This document shows, one piece after another, positions 15,001 through 20,734 of a stretch of DNA of 64,000 nucleotides (the first letter of the stretch is position 1; every line of letters starts with the position of its first letter). This DNA comes from Clostridia bacterium (GTDB lineage: Bacteria; Bacillota; Clostridia; Oscillospirales; Acutalibacteraceae): the NCBI GenBank assembly GCA_017517865.1, contig JAFWYB010000046.1:26936-90935 (forward strand), in the 5' to 3' direction. Both the position numbers and the translations under genes were made by a program. The notes beneath the pieces are model-generated. The model ran no database searches. It was not told the origin of the DNA and was given only the letters and a program-made list of their open reading frames with translations.

Positions 15001-18000
15001 AAGACAGCTATCGGCGATGCTGTTAAGACTTGGGATGTAAGCACAGGCGACGCACTTGTATACGTTCTTAAGACAGTTCTTACAGATGACTTCCTTGAAA
15101 TCCTCTGCACAGCACTCAACCTTAAGGCTACAAACGATGACGGCACAGACAATATGGTTTACGGCATCATCACAAGCCTTGCAGGTAAGGACGAAGCAGT
15201 TCTCGACGTTCTTCTTTCACTCCTCGTTGAATACAGTGTTGTATACAGCGCATATGTGATCGAAGATGAAGATAAGCCCGTACGTCTTGATGAAAACGGC
15301 AACCCCGTTGATACAAATACAATGGGCGACCTCGTTGCAAATCTTGACGCACTTATCCCGACAGTTCTCGGTCTTGTAGGCCTTAAGGACAGCAACGGTG
15401 AAGCAGTGACAGATCTTAAGTCCTTCGTAACAGATCTCCTTGTAAATGCAGATCTCGGTAAGGTTCTTATGAATCTCCTTGTTCCTCTCCTTGCAAACCT
15501 TCCCGCAGAAACAATTGATACTGTTCTCGGTTATGTAACAGAGCTTACAAACCTCACAGACCTTGACATTTCACCCGTAGCATTCGCTACAATGGGCAAC
15601 TTCGGCTCTAAGCTCGGCGACTTCATCGGCGAAGCAAAGACATGGGCAGAGGTTCGTGATGCACGCTTCGATAAGGTTGTTGACGAAAATGGCGCAGTAA
15701 GCTATACCATCAAGCCTTACGACTTCGGCATCAATGAAGTTTACGACCTTGTAAACTTCGTAGCAGATCTTACCGCTCCTCTTGACTGCATCCTTGCTCT
15801 CCTTCTCCAGGGCGGCAACAACCTTGCAGTTCTTGACGAAATCAAGGTAATGGGCGGCAACGGCTACAACTACGCAATTATCCCGCTCCTTGAAATCCTC
15901 GGCGTTGACGCTATGAGCCAGGATGCATACAACGATGCAGTTGAAGCAAACAACGGCAGCACTCTCTACCCGATCCTTACTCAGCTTATCGATAAGGTAT
16001 TCGGTACAGACGGCGTTCTTGAGAATCCCGTAGGCTGGCTTGCAGACATTCTTGCAAATCTCTGCTATGCTCTTGCAAACGGTCACCTCACAACAGTTGT
16101 TGATAACCTTCTTGCACCTGTTAATATGCTTGTTGCTAAGGTTGATAAGATTGTACCTGTTGCAATCTACATTGATCTTGCATACCTCGGCGCAGAGCAG
16201 ACCGAAACAAATAAGATTCTCAACCTCTTCATCGGTGAAGCACATCCCGGTGTTGAAGCGGGTATCCACGTTAACGTTGACGGCGATGCAATCGCAAGAC
16301 TTCTCAGCAACCTTCTCCAGGGCATCAAGCTCAAGGATAAGAACGGCAATGAATTTGCTCTCGTTGGTCCTGAAGGCATTGACCTTGATTGGGAACAGCT
16401 TGCTCTTGAAGCAGCAGCCGGTGAAAACGGCAAGGTTGTATTCGAAGCAACTAACTTCGTAACAACTCTTGACAGCTACACAGGCGTTGCATACAAGACT
16501 CTTAAGGGCGACGAAGGCGAAACCTTCATGACTCTTATCTCAACAGTTCTTGAAGCAATCGACGTTAAGGAACTCCTTGTAAATCTCGGCGTTGAAATTC
16601 CTGAAGCATTCCAGGGTCTCATCGACGAAATCATTGAGCATCCCGAAAAGATCGGCGACATCATTGGCGGTCTCTTCGGCGACAGCGACAGATACCAGCC
16701 CGTTCAGAACAGACCTGTTGATGTAAGCGCAACGGTTGATTACAGCAGTTACCTCACATTCACAGAGGAAAATGCTGATACAATTGCAAGCAACATCGAC
16801 AAGCTCGTAGCTGACATTCTCAGCCAGACAGAGTTCGGTTCACTCAGAGGTCTTATCTCCGGTTATGTAAATAACGATATGGTTAACAGCCTCCTTGATA
16901 AGATCTTCGGCCTTCTTGCAAGCGACTCAGTAGCCGGTATACTCGGTACTGTTAAGGATCTCGAGTTCTACGTCAAGAACGTAGGTGACGAGGGTCAGGG
17001 CACACGCCTTGTAATCGACCTTACACCTTACGGCTTCAAGACAGCAGTTGAATCTCTTGATCTTGCAGGCAAACACAGCTACATGAAGGGCTTTGCAGCT
17101 AAGCTTGCTAATGCAACAGAAGAAACCACATGGGCAGAAATCGGCTCAATGGCTGGCATCAACTGGGGCATTGCAAACGGCGACATTACAGCATTTGTAA
17201 GAGCATTCGCCGGCGTACTCACACCGCTTAACGGTATCCTCGAGCTTCTCCTTATGGGCGAAGGCAGAGCACTTAACGTTCTCGGTCTTGTAGATATCAA
17301 GGGCGGCAACGGCTACGATTACGCAATCATCCCGCTTCTTGAAGCATTCGGTCTCACCTCAGCTCAGGTTAAGACTCAGGTACAGTATGCACAGGCAGTT
17401 GTAAACGATGAAACTCAGCTTCTCGGTTATATCCTTGAAAGAGTTGCATTCTTCGCTAACAACCTTCTTGAGAAGCCCATTGATACACTTCTCACAATTC
17501 TTCCCAACCTTGCATACTTCTTCAGCAACGACGGTCTCCTTCTTACTGTGAAGAACCTTCTTGCTCCCGTTTACGGTATCCTTAATCTTGTACTTCCCAT
17601 GCTTGGCATCAAGCTTGAAGATTATCTCGAACTCGAGAAGCTTCTCAACAGCATCGACATCGGTATCCCCGTATTCGGTCTCAAGTACAACTTCAGAATT
17701 CCCGAAATTGATTGGGTAGAGCTTGTTGAACTTGGCGGCGCTAAGGCAGAAGAAGTTTCAACCTCAAGAACTAACCCGGGCAACGCAGCAAATGCTGAAA
17801 CTTGGGCTAACTCCTTCAAGACAGAAATGCTCGGCTCAACACCCGAAAGAGCTGTTGACCAGGGTCTTGAATACTACGCACATTACGTAGACGGTAAGGA
17901 TCTCAGTGACGCATCACTCTTCAAGAATACTCAGAAGAAGATTATCGCTGATAAGGGTGATACTCTCACAGTAGTATTCACATGGGTATTCGATATGTTC

Positions 18001-18444
18001 TCATCCGAACAGAACAGAGAAGCTCTCGTTCAGTGGATTGTAGACTTCTTCGAACTCCAGAGCGGTGCAGAAACAACAGTAAGATATGCTGTTAACGAGC
18101 TCTTCAACCAGGCTCAGATCTATAACTCATCCGACATCATCGTATCTGTTCTCTTCTACTTACTCGGTATGGGCGTTGTAATTGATGCAACTCTTATGGG
18201 TAGCGTAGCAGACATCCAGGCCATCTTCGAACAGCTCTTCGGAGCAGTAGGTTCAGGTAAGAACGCTTATGCAACAATTGCTAAAATTATGGAAGAACTT
18301 ACAGGCGTCTGGGATGATACAATCGGTGACAACGATGACTATGAGGATGCAAATAAGGAAACAGAAGAAACTCTCAACTGGTTCCAGAGACTTATCAAGA
18401 AGATTAAGGAATTCTTCCAGAAGATTTTCAGCATCTTTAAGTAA
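1..18444 (+). CDS. giant acidic modular repeat protein, 5' end outside window
   Basis: The frame is open from base 1, so the start lies upstream; 6147 residues are visible and end in TAA at 18444. I do not recognise the family. The chain consists of 12 diverged modules of about 440-700 residues. Each has a Trp motif (GEAKTWAEV-like), then a Gly-Tyr motif (GYNYAIIPLLEALG-like), a helical stretch of the type APxxxILxLLANLAYFI, and NLLAPVxxLLD. Between them lie hydrophobic Leu/Val/Ile helices and many Asp/Glu residues. Cys is very rare. Leu is coded almost only by CTT/CTC, which suggests strong expression. The C-terminus, after an Asp/Glu-rich patch, is a basic amphipathic helix (FQRLIKKIKEFFQKIF). 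No LPXTG motif, dockerin or transmembrane anchor is visible at this end; a signal peptide cannot be judged. A surface or secreted structural role is inference only. A terminator follows directly. Confidence 0.9.
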   Translation, partial: LVDTLLEDLLFTDDMINNLLGMLVGLLGGKQVNDILVMLQDVLKNGLDLDIRPAAFKGNNETLDALIGDAKTWSEVAKNNTKYEYTYETGEVKDGKPVTETWYGAEGLTATEIDLDGDGTKDNVALIPVYNQIQKVVEIKADDPATEANEAESEYYYYYNKVVGDTTEKVEVVLNKANETKITVDGEEIAITAWMVDDTTSKKTAVKFDSETVKWNVQDMNGFIDVVWAILEPLSPVLELFLTGKNIEIYGEITIRGFDGYEGVILPIIEALGVPVLKKADGTAYLNSFYENQSVFEAAVYGGQGEDNDGNFVTYPDADKSILLKSIVNALLALVDSLCDRPVSTIATILPYLSRFLESDGIDIILGNLLSPVTAITDLIKNIYDLDLLGMVKGLLYNLAHKADAPAAAETAAEYVDQMIDEAQEANNGAAIDAIAVVDNTADDPSTDSGAGIDFGKLKFMDILWDLILGIKIEIEGKDPIALSDIINDQLFATLASCAWYDTEDDGDVMIKSPVFDTTNLDNSYIENKDLANTEYYVDRETVLLTVLETIVFQPGVRDLLANFVAMFDFSDETINKDYSAFNEDGSINVNGLLSVLVYGVFNDPQAIEALLINLLSWYNVVYEEARVDVADKTLPVVEWEEIGISEAELENLPAQLDNLITAVLPLVGELLPSFGVNLGIDLKGANVKEVVENLLTSLFVDTADKAGLATTIFTALVNLFGKGDGLDSVLDLVYELTGGADGGINLKLTYFKAQSEAIANVFGEAKTWAEAYQAFKPEDSDKAVIANADSFGVEDFDDVLNLLKAIVVPFVPVLKLLMLEDGDLVVLDGVTVSAGDGYDRFVIPVAEALGITIEKDKNDVAAIATDAEFAEWVIGGIQKLLEKVLNAPVAFIIDLLPQLSFFITSEGLAQAVEQLLAPVLTLVDMVNAITAKEIAVEGGSIQALDVYAFLADLLGKIGLDLEGVTDVNGIVDALLTEEGLIALIDGLVNKDKQPGDDKYVDFSFLTKDGKGIFTQIVEKTVAVGNVETMRYFGAQTSGNTRFVKGATATRANTIVQIISELVLAEDGLIFDILNVAGVDLNDAKNATVKTVIEGITGENRYCVLQVLLNYFNHYEVENDLLEYLSFKEESYDYEAYSVDSTLTSRKVRRAIKKLDKAILALIPDLLPLLENVDFLKDALASLKDTDGNYQGVTLAKVAEAILADLAINDGMMDTIVGALVGALGTGSLAETLNTILPILNDLLEINFTPVEVAKNGTALADVINTAVAAADLENEDGTTREATWADVAAYYTNAEGKVEISGINWGIDAAADLNGKINAFVNIIWALAAELEPVLNFLFRGEDIVIKGKGENAPTALTIKGSEGYEYAIVPLLRGLAADQFGTIKTAAEYEAGKGSAVTLTAITDGVLNVVNALCNSPLEYILTLVPSLAYFIESDGVEKLVTNLLAPVFALLDVAEPAVGDLLNDLLGDVLGNLLGDYMPKVDGIGTPAEKTLYGYYYTTEDGTVVDYYDDSEGAASLTTGGKTYTLTRYTGEKATKTEAYKTYTLDEIVTYIGTSENLVNIINDLVGGLIFKDSATGEEANAAKLLADDFFEKYVAYAVDIKTEDTDKTYFEAVVIANGGAFGGIAGSKIAIASTDWNANNDTAHYTLTGKVRNVVTAFTVDIADSLVYLLDNVVSEELLNALVPANMMVEGNIVGTIITNLINLMEKGDANAALTLLDIIVALFEGYEIKYSEYKELPDFEIDHTGDIAAEALPGKLDTIINEALPLVLTLLVKGEAEEGSILDIIKTSVAGDLAVDTNGVATETRIEKLVADIIDGFVINGDLDVMNLIVNAVVDILGGTEIIDTILGMIKIGNYKLTAADFKASINTHFAGKAQYADAVRAVNGIIGDAKTWAEVKANAAKTAEGKCAIDADWGVTDLDSLIDAILVLVQPLTPVLQVLFQGKTLTLLSSNGEYAGDFDTDVPGATDNDDRAEEIESGVILGDGYLEIRGSKGYEQGILALVDALDLDVDGLPTAEAYNASNDIEVVLGSVLDIVLALVDGIAEAPITFIAEHLAGLLYFVTADNISVLVDNIIALVWGLLEVVEPLTGETDALIESLLKVDLDNYITTDGLLDLINGLLEGKVDLVITVDMLKELIAAIGEAKPASEIGISKTPVTGSKTYFVDGLLTFAIDTVLPIFADEEDADAIINQVITYLSADGAVAGIINFLNTLTTKYVVEFFAIEDPEAALQKLQVKYATANKEQGERLVTKAEADKALENLDALVAEILPMVGLLEEGETLADFVSGLLLNDKMASTIVGLLAGVFGGLNSDVLNIINIVGDALGEEVDISVATYKQDADIAGFFGEATTWAEVTEAYTVDGKADYTYAWGIDALTTTDAKIERFVAILTSFLAPIDFVLEVLLAGGTATGNAADADSISAFKEINIMGGSGYNYAIIPLMEALGVPADKILTQAEYEDQIEANGTLSYILETVLKYVVAGLDAPVNFVLSLIGNLAYTISKDGLTTIVGNLIAPVSALIKSIEGVLPVAIVIELDKIFAEADADGKKPSVLTFAMGDQVAEGNYNVGLTLDLDGATLEDLIDTVIAKYASDLGLNLDLSFRDLAAGSAKVDANGAIIFNNSKVNANNTVWDILNGTWGKNIEGDPADTIITLLDMVLTTENINAVLGLVLKDKTLDETIDGLLDGKLGVLKDVANTAINDPALLVDTVIKVLAATDYEVENLAVLYDTLAAQLEYTYSTEMPKSKVELALNKLDAVLNNAIDDVFVILKDLDNMPALITDIANSGKTGNITELVEWVLGEYAFTDDLMNTIVGAIAGIFAGMDANTFKTVNDILVKALGVSIDLAEFKKGTYLAAYFGEATAWSEVTVDKTYEWGFATATAAEKEELFIDIILEVVAPFSKVLDFLFRGENVKILIDGLELKGGNGWANVIVPLGKALGIELNANEASAVACVESLLRGILGLVDRIGAAPINTIVDIVAGLSYFLASDGVDEAVNGILAPITGFLSLLGAILDMDDVNALLKGLIGMDLDDIADIAGDKGEKLVQGVNNLINGLKFTDTATGAESYLNLLPADFFEKIAQYAITYDEAAVVTLTEDEVGYDYQPNHKHVTDFEVDGADGLMYVLSTVCSTEFLEALATKLGINTETPDLVGKIILGLAGKQDSIVDIIVTLLTDYTVEYEAYTRQPIDKIDVDHIDPMDEESIKTALQAIDALVAALVPMFVKVDGQSVDSLKGLLTGLLADLDIADLIMGALVPAIANIDLDTIVGYVEDLTNLKGLDLSPAAFANGRFGSKLGEFIGEAETWAEVRDARFTKGADGKYTINEFDWNLEMNKGFDGLVKFICDLAMPLDKVLELLLVGEKLIVIPDETAGDVVAGEYDHIEIVGGEGYNYAIIPLLEALGIEALSKADYVALAKGTASVDGKGHLYPILNAIIGKVDTLLDAPLATLLPMLANLAYFVGTNGINNIAKNLLAFANYLVLKIDPIFHIGVKVDLGAETIFEYELGDEEGKNVAAGVNINVDPTDLVNLVNDLLADIKINDKALGLTLNLNWLDVAAKMAAVDENGDLIEIPTAQVTADGTPATWYNIIGDAEDTFTTLINTILTDANTLAIADLISGLLENANLEVEGLDVKGLINDIIYEQNGIKELIAAVVMLLSGQYDITNYDIVYKFLGEIAESANNGTLNTAIEKLDAIITREVVEIIPMFIGEDATGILKTLRDACTADGVTDLSDMIDYLLKSLLFTEANYDKLIGILVKAIGGFLTADLCGTLKDILGIDLAPAAFAAATENADIIAYVGTSASWADVWTAHSTDGVANVYDWNIETSDDFIDAVLDLLKPLNGILDFIFANGSIKLLPDGDTAAVTLPGGNAYNKAIVPLFKALGVDLAEAATTSAGLDNLVEGLIGENGLVNKLGAAPLKTIFELVAGLSYLVANENLEPIIKNLLAPVFSILDLLEPVISREQIDEILKGFIKIGGKAYGLTDLLGISGNNGANLVELVNALIGGFEVKNDKGEVVDVINLLKSDFFVELSKHAVDVTTPAGLVDPDDIGTVVTAWTYDSAETLMFILDTVFSEDFLKVLANMIGKGEQNTITTIITGLADKEMSVVELITMLLDNYDISYKKIPQADLEGDAADYTAFAENAAEVKDNLPGAIAAIDGLVPTVLSFIEINGKKYASLDALVNDLLAGADLGGLLMELLVPVLADLDNNESLDLDAILGYVNNLTNLNIKIDPQTFKTSAKFGSKLADFIGEAQTWAEVRDAHFTKGEDGKWTTAYNFGINTLDDVVKFAADLLMPLDIVFQVLLGGNQIIALEDEDTVRRADIRINGGFGYNYALIPLLEALGATPISQAEYDAKIAADGALKPVLDMIVERVNEILEAPVSEVLGLLANLFYFIGSDGINTIVYNLVAPVTELLDKVCEVYPISIYVGIVDGAFKADFDIENKKGLAPGFVFDIGADDLAALISGLLDGIEINGEKLGLTLNLDWLALAAAMAKRNGNGDIIYTNSAMVYEYKNSKAEGAADVNDPYKNISGEAADALVTLLNTILTAENAAVIEDLVLGLLGDTELPTEVEDLISKVLGDEDGLVNLIGTVILVLTGGYDIHTLNLIFKFLGDVDYDVDNADEAIETLDRLIGKAVPVVLPLIAGENPTGILKDISDAAANVPEGTPVLTHIINTLLGDLVFTDEMMKTITDLVIGTIGGFLTEDLCGTLKDIIGIDLSPKAFADASNNNIFAAYIGDAKNWAEVQAAHKTDDGYEAIFTGVDTQAEFLDAVCAILEAVEPVLAFLLTGGDLTIAGGYIADSNIKLLGNKGYENAVQYLLKGLGIEYKALQSGDNAVDALRYTVESILGLVDDLGKAPFDTILSLVANLSYLIANNGIEVILTNLLSPVLSLVDALEGTISRAELDALIETFVNVTLPNGKKLNLTNILTIAGDNGKILVDLINGLLPNIEIKDENGEVLHVINALPDSFFVDLAKASIEVTEFADPAKTAIGDAVKTWDVSTGDALVYVLKTVLTDDFLEILCTALNLKATNDDGTDNMVYGIITSLAGKDEAVLDVLLSLLVEYSVVYSAYVIEDEDKPVRLDENGNPVDTNTMGDLVANLDALIPTVLGLVGLKDSNGEAVTDLKSFVTDLLVNADLGKVLMNLLVPLLANLPAETIDTVLGYVTELTNLTDLDISPVAFATMGNFGSKLGDFIGEAKTWAEVRDARFDKVVDENGAVSYTIKPYDFGINEVYDLVNFVADLTAPLDCILALLLQGGNNLAVLDEIKVMGGNGYNYAIIPLLEILGVDAMSQDAYNDAVEANNGSTLYPILTQLIDKVFGTDGVLENPVGWLADILANLCYALANGHLTTVVDNLLAPVNMLVAKVDKIVPVAIYIDLAYLGAEQTETNKILNLFIGEAHPGVEAGIHVNVDGDAIARLLSNLLQGIKLKDKNGNEFALVGPEGIDLDWEQLALEAAAGENGKVVFEATNFVTTLDSYTGVAYKTLKGDEGETFMTLISTVLEAIDVKELLVNLGVEIPEAFQGLIDEIIEHPEKIGDIIGGLFGDSDRYQPVQNRPVDVSATVDYSSYLTFTEENADTIASNIDKLVADILSQTEFGSLRGLISGYVNNDMVNSLLDKIFGLLASDSVAGILGTVKDLEFYVKNVGDEGQGTRLVIDLTPYGFKTAVESLDLAGKHSYMKGFAAKLANATEETTWAEIGSMAGINWGIANGDITAFVRAFAGVLTPLNGILELLLMGEGRALNVLGLVDIKGGNGYDYAIIPLLEAFGLTSAQVKTQVQYAQAVVNDETQLLGYILERVAFFANNLLEKPIDTLLTILPNLAYFFSNDGLLLTVKNLLAPVYGILNLVLPMLGIKLEDYLELEKLLNSIDIGIPVFGLKYNFRIPEIDWVELVELGGAKAEEVSTSRTNPGNAANAETWANSFKTEMLGSTPERAVDQGLEYYAHYVDGKDLSDASLFKNTQKKIIADKGDTLTVVFTWVFDMFSSEQNREALVQWIVDFFELQSGAETTVRYAVNELFNQAQIYNSSDIIVSVLFYLLGMGVVIDATLMGSVADIQAIFEQLFGAVGSGKNAYATIAKIMEELTGVWDDTIGDNDDYEDANKETEETLNWFQRLIKKIKEFFQKIFSIFK
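217..17133 (+). repeat. twelve-module protein repeat array (Trp-motif register)
   Basis: The codon of the conserved Trp in the (T/S/N)W(A/S)(E/D) motif of each module starts at 217, 2305, 3853, 5692, 7069, 8608, 9934, 11431, 12793, 14260, 15643 and 17131. Spacing is irregular for the first four (696, 516, 613, 459 residues), then alternates between long and short. Synonymous sites differ strongly between modules, so the repeats are old at DNA level rather than recent copies. Confidence 0.85.
7069..17130 (+). repeat. alternating A/B super-repeats, period about 2.85 kb
   Basis: A modules (Trp codons at 7069, 9934, 12793, 15643) share GYNYAIIPLLEALG and a segment like GLTLNLDWLxLAAxMA. B modules (8608, 11431, 14260) share AGLSYLxAN, SREQIDEILK-like helices, a DFFVxLxKxA segment and (V)xTAWxxD. 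The A-to-A distances are 2865, 2859 and 2850 nt; B-to-B distances are 2823 and 2829 nt. The module at 3853 is also B-like; the last one (17131) is a terminal variant. Confidence 0.75.
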
Positions 18445-18488
18445 TCTCTGAAATGCATCTCAGCCTCGCGGTTGACTGACTGAAAGTA

Positions 18489-18528
18489 AACCCCCACTCC
18501 ATTCACGGAGTGGGGGTTCTTTTTATTT
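18489..18528 (+). terminator. strong intrinsic terminator of the giant gene
   Basis: A perfect 12-bp stem AACCCCCACTCC / GGAGTGGGGGTT with a 6-nt loop is followed by CTTTTTATTT. Confidence 0.93.
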
Positions 18529-18596
18529 AAAAGCTATGGCATTTTTATTCAATCTGTGCTACAATTTCATTACAAACTTACGGGAGGCGGCAGCTT

Positions 18597-19517
18597 ATGA
18601 AAGATTTATCTGCATATAAAGGAATAATACCCGCGTTTTATGCCTGCTACGACGACAACGGAAGCGTATCTGCTGAAAGAACGAAGGATTTTGCTCTTTA
18701 TCTTTGCAAAAAGGGCGTAAAGGGACTCTACGTCTGCGGCTCATCCGGTGAATGCATCTATCAGAGCGTTGAAGAAAGAAAGCTCATCCTTGAAAGTGTT
18801 ATGGAGGCGGTAGGCGGCAAGCTTACAGTAATTGCTCACGTTGCCTGCAATAATACCTGGGATTCAATGGAGCTTGCCCGCCATGCACAGAGCCTTGGTG
18901 TTGATGCTATAGCGGCAATTCCGCCGATATATTTTCACCTGCCCGAGGAAGCCATAGCAAAATATTGGAACGATATATCCTCTGCGGCACCCGAAACCGA
19001 TTTTATTATATATAACATTCCGCAGCTTGCAGGTGTTTCGCTTACTATGAGCCTTTACCGCGAAATGCTGAAAAATCCGAGGGTTATCGGCGTAAAGAAT
19101 TCATCAATGTCCACACAGGATATACAGATGTTCAAGGCTGCAGGCGGTGACAGAGTAATTATCTTCAACGGGCCCGACGAGCAGTTTGTTGCAGGCAGAG
19201 CAATCGGAGCCGAGAGCGGTATAGGCGGTACCTACGGTGTTATGCCGGAGCTGTTTATTGAGTGTGACAGACTTCTCTCCTGCGGTGAGAGAGAGCGCGC
19301 GATGAAGCTTCAGTTTGCCATAAATGATATAATTTACGCTATGTGTGACTGCGGCTGTAATATGTATGCGGCGGCAAAGGAGATTTTACGTCTTCAGGGT
19401 ATTGATATAGGTGATGCACGTGCACCGCTTACGGGAATAACACCTGAAGCAGCAGTAAAGGCGGCAAGGGTTAAAAAAATGATTGATGAAGCTATATCGG
19501 AATATACGGAGGCATAA
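18597..19517 (+). CDS. nanA: N-acetylneuraminate lyase / DapA-family aldolase
   Basis: This 306-residue class I aldolase has the DHDPS/NAL fold. Family features visible are GSSGE near residue 43, the catalytic Tyr in YNIP (Tyr139) and the Schiff-base Lys in GVKNSS (Lys167). The length is normal for the family. The GSSGE and YNIP motifs, and the GlcNAc 2-epimerase gene one base downstream, favour cleavage of N-acetylneuraminate to ManNAc and pyruvate over dihydrodipicolinate synthesis; this is inference, because DapA-family specificities are hard to separate. The start is supported by GGGAGG 9 nt upstream. A TACAAT -10-like box lies at 18560-18565 with no clear -35. No kinase (nanK) or sialidase is in view. 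Confidence 0.82.
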   Translation: MKDLSAYKGIIPAFYACYDDNGSVSAERTKDFALYLCKKGVKGLYVCGSSGECIYQSVEERKLILESVMEAVGGKLTVIAHVACNNTWDSMELARHAQSLGVDAIAAIPPIYFHLPEEAIAKYWNDISSAAPETDFIIYNIPQLAGVSLTMSLYREMLKNPRVIGVKNSSMSTQDIQMFKAAGGDRVIIFNGPDEQFVAGRAIGAESGIGGTYGVMPELFIECDRLLSCGERERAMKLQFAINDIIYAMCDCGCNMYAAAKEILRLQGIDIGDARAPLTGITPEAAVKAARVKKMIDEAISEYTEA

Positions 19518-19518
19518 T

Positions 19519-20718
19519 ATGAAAAAGGAATATCTCAGCGGTGTAAGACAGTGGGCGCGGCAGGAGCTTGAAATCTGCACTCAGTTCTGGCTGAAAAACG
19601 GCATTGATAAGGTTAACGGCGGAGTTTATACCTGCCTTGACAGAGAGGGCAAGCTTTACTCAACTGATAAGTCGGTATGGATGCAGGGCAGATGTGCGTG
19701 GATTTTCTCATATCTGTGCCACGTTTACGGTGTGAAGGAAGAGTGGCTCAGTGCCGCTGAAAGCTGTCTTGAATTTATGGAAAGATACTGCATCAACCGT
19801 GAGGCGGGCGACCGTATGTACTTCACCGTAACCGCTGACGGTAAGCCCTTGAGACAGCGCAGATATTGCTTCTCAGAAGCCTTTTACTGCATAGCCAACG
19901 CCGAATATTACGGTGTAACAGGCAAAAAGGAGCACCTTGAAAGGGCTCAGAAGGCTTACAGAATAATCTATGACCTTAATCACGGCGAAAAAGACCCCAC
20001 AGGTCTCGGAGCAAAGACAATTCCGGAAACAAGAAGCGGCAGAGCACTTGCCGACCCGATGATTTTTCTCAACACAACGGCAATATTACGCCGTGTTGAC
20101 AGCGAAAACGCTGAGCTTTACGATAAATACAGTGCAGAGTGTGTTGACGATATCTTCCGCTATCACCACAAGCCCGAGCTGAAATGCACACTTGAAACAG
20201 TAGGTGTTAACGGTGAGTTTATGGGTGATATATCTGCGGGCAGAGTTGTTAATCCGGGTCACGATATCGAATGTGCATGGTTCCTTATGGAGGAGGCAAA
20301 CCGTAAGGGCGATAAAGAGCTTCACAAAAAGGCAGAAGAGATTTTCCGCTTTGCCTTTGACGGCGGCTGGGATAAGGAATACGGCGGATTGCTCTATTTC
20401 CGCGATTGCCTCGGCAACCCTCCCGAAGCCTACGAGCACGATATGAAGCTCTGGTGGCCTCACAACGAAACGGTAATCGCCTCTCTTATGGCATACCGCG
20501 ATACCGGTGATGAATATTATTTTGAATGCTTTAAAAAGGCCTTCGATTACTGTATAGAGTTCTTCTCAGACAGAAAGTACGGTGAGTGGTACGGTTATCT
20601 TCGCCGTGACGGTAAGCCGACTGAGCCTGCCTGCAAGGGCAGTACCTTCAAGGGTCCCTTCCATCTGCCGCGAATGCTTATAATGGCTGATAAAATTATT
20701 GAAAGCATCATAGAATAA
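19519..20718 (+). CDS. N-acylglucosamine 2-epimerase (AGE family)
   Basis: This 399-residue (alpha/alpha)6-barrel protein matches the AGE family, which interconverts ManNAc and GlcNAc. Visible family features are WMQGRCAW near residue 52, the His-containing NPGHDIECAWF and the C-terminal WWPHNETV. The start was placed at the ATG at 19519, where GGAGG is 6 nt upstream; an in-frame ATG 36 nt earlier lies inside the lyase gene without an RBS. With the lyase it forms the two-step path from sialic acid to ManNAc to GlcNAc, using the epimerase rather than NanE to handle ManNAc. Cellobiose 2-epimerases share the fold but are less consistent with the neighbour. Confidence 0.85.
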   Translation: MKKEYLSGVRQWARQELEICTQFWLKNGIDKVNGGVYTCLDREGKLYSTDKSVWMQGRCAWIFSYLCHVYGVKEEWLSAAESCLEFMERYCINREAGDRMYFTVTADGKPLRQRRYCFSEAFYCIANAEYYGVTGKKEHLERAQKAYRIIYDLNHGEKDPTGLGAKTIPETRSGRALADPMIFLNTTAILRRVDSENAELYDKYSAECVDDIFRYHHKPELKCTLETVGVNGEFMGDISAGRVVNPGHDIECAWFLMEEANRKGDKELHKKAEEIFRFAFDGGWDKEYGGLLYFRDCLGNPPEAYEHDMKLWWPHNETVIASLMAYRDTGDEYYFECFKKAFDYCIEFFSDRKYGEWYGYLRRDGKPTEPACKGSTFKGPFHLPRMLIMADKIIESIIE

Positions 20719-20734
20719 AATGAGGTGACAACAA

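Noticed and set aside
20086-20463. Antisense open frame within the epimerase gene
   Set aside because: It is opposite a confidently identified gene and has no RBS or promoter.
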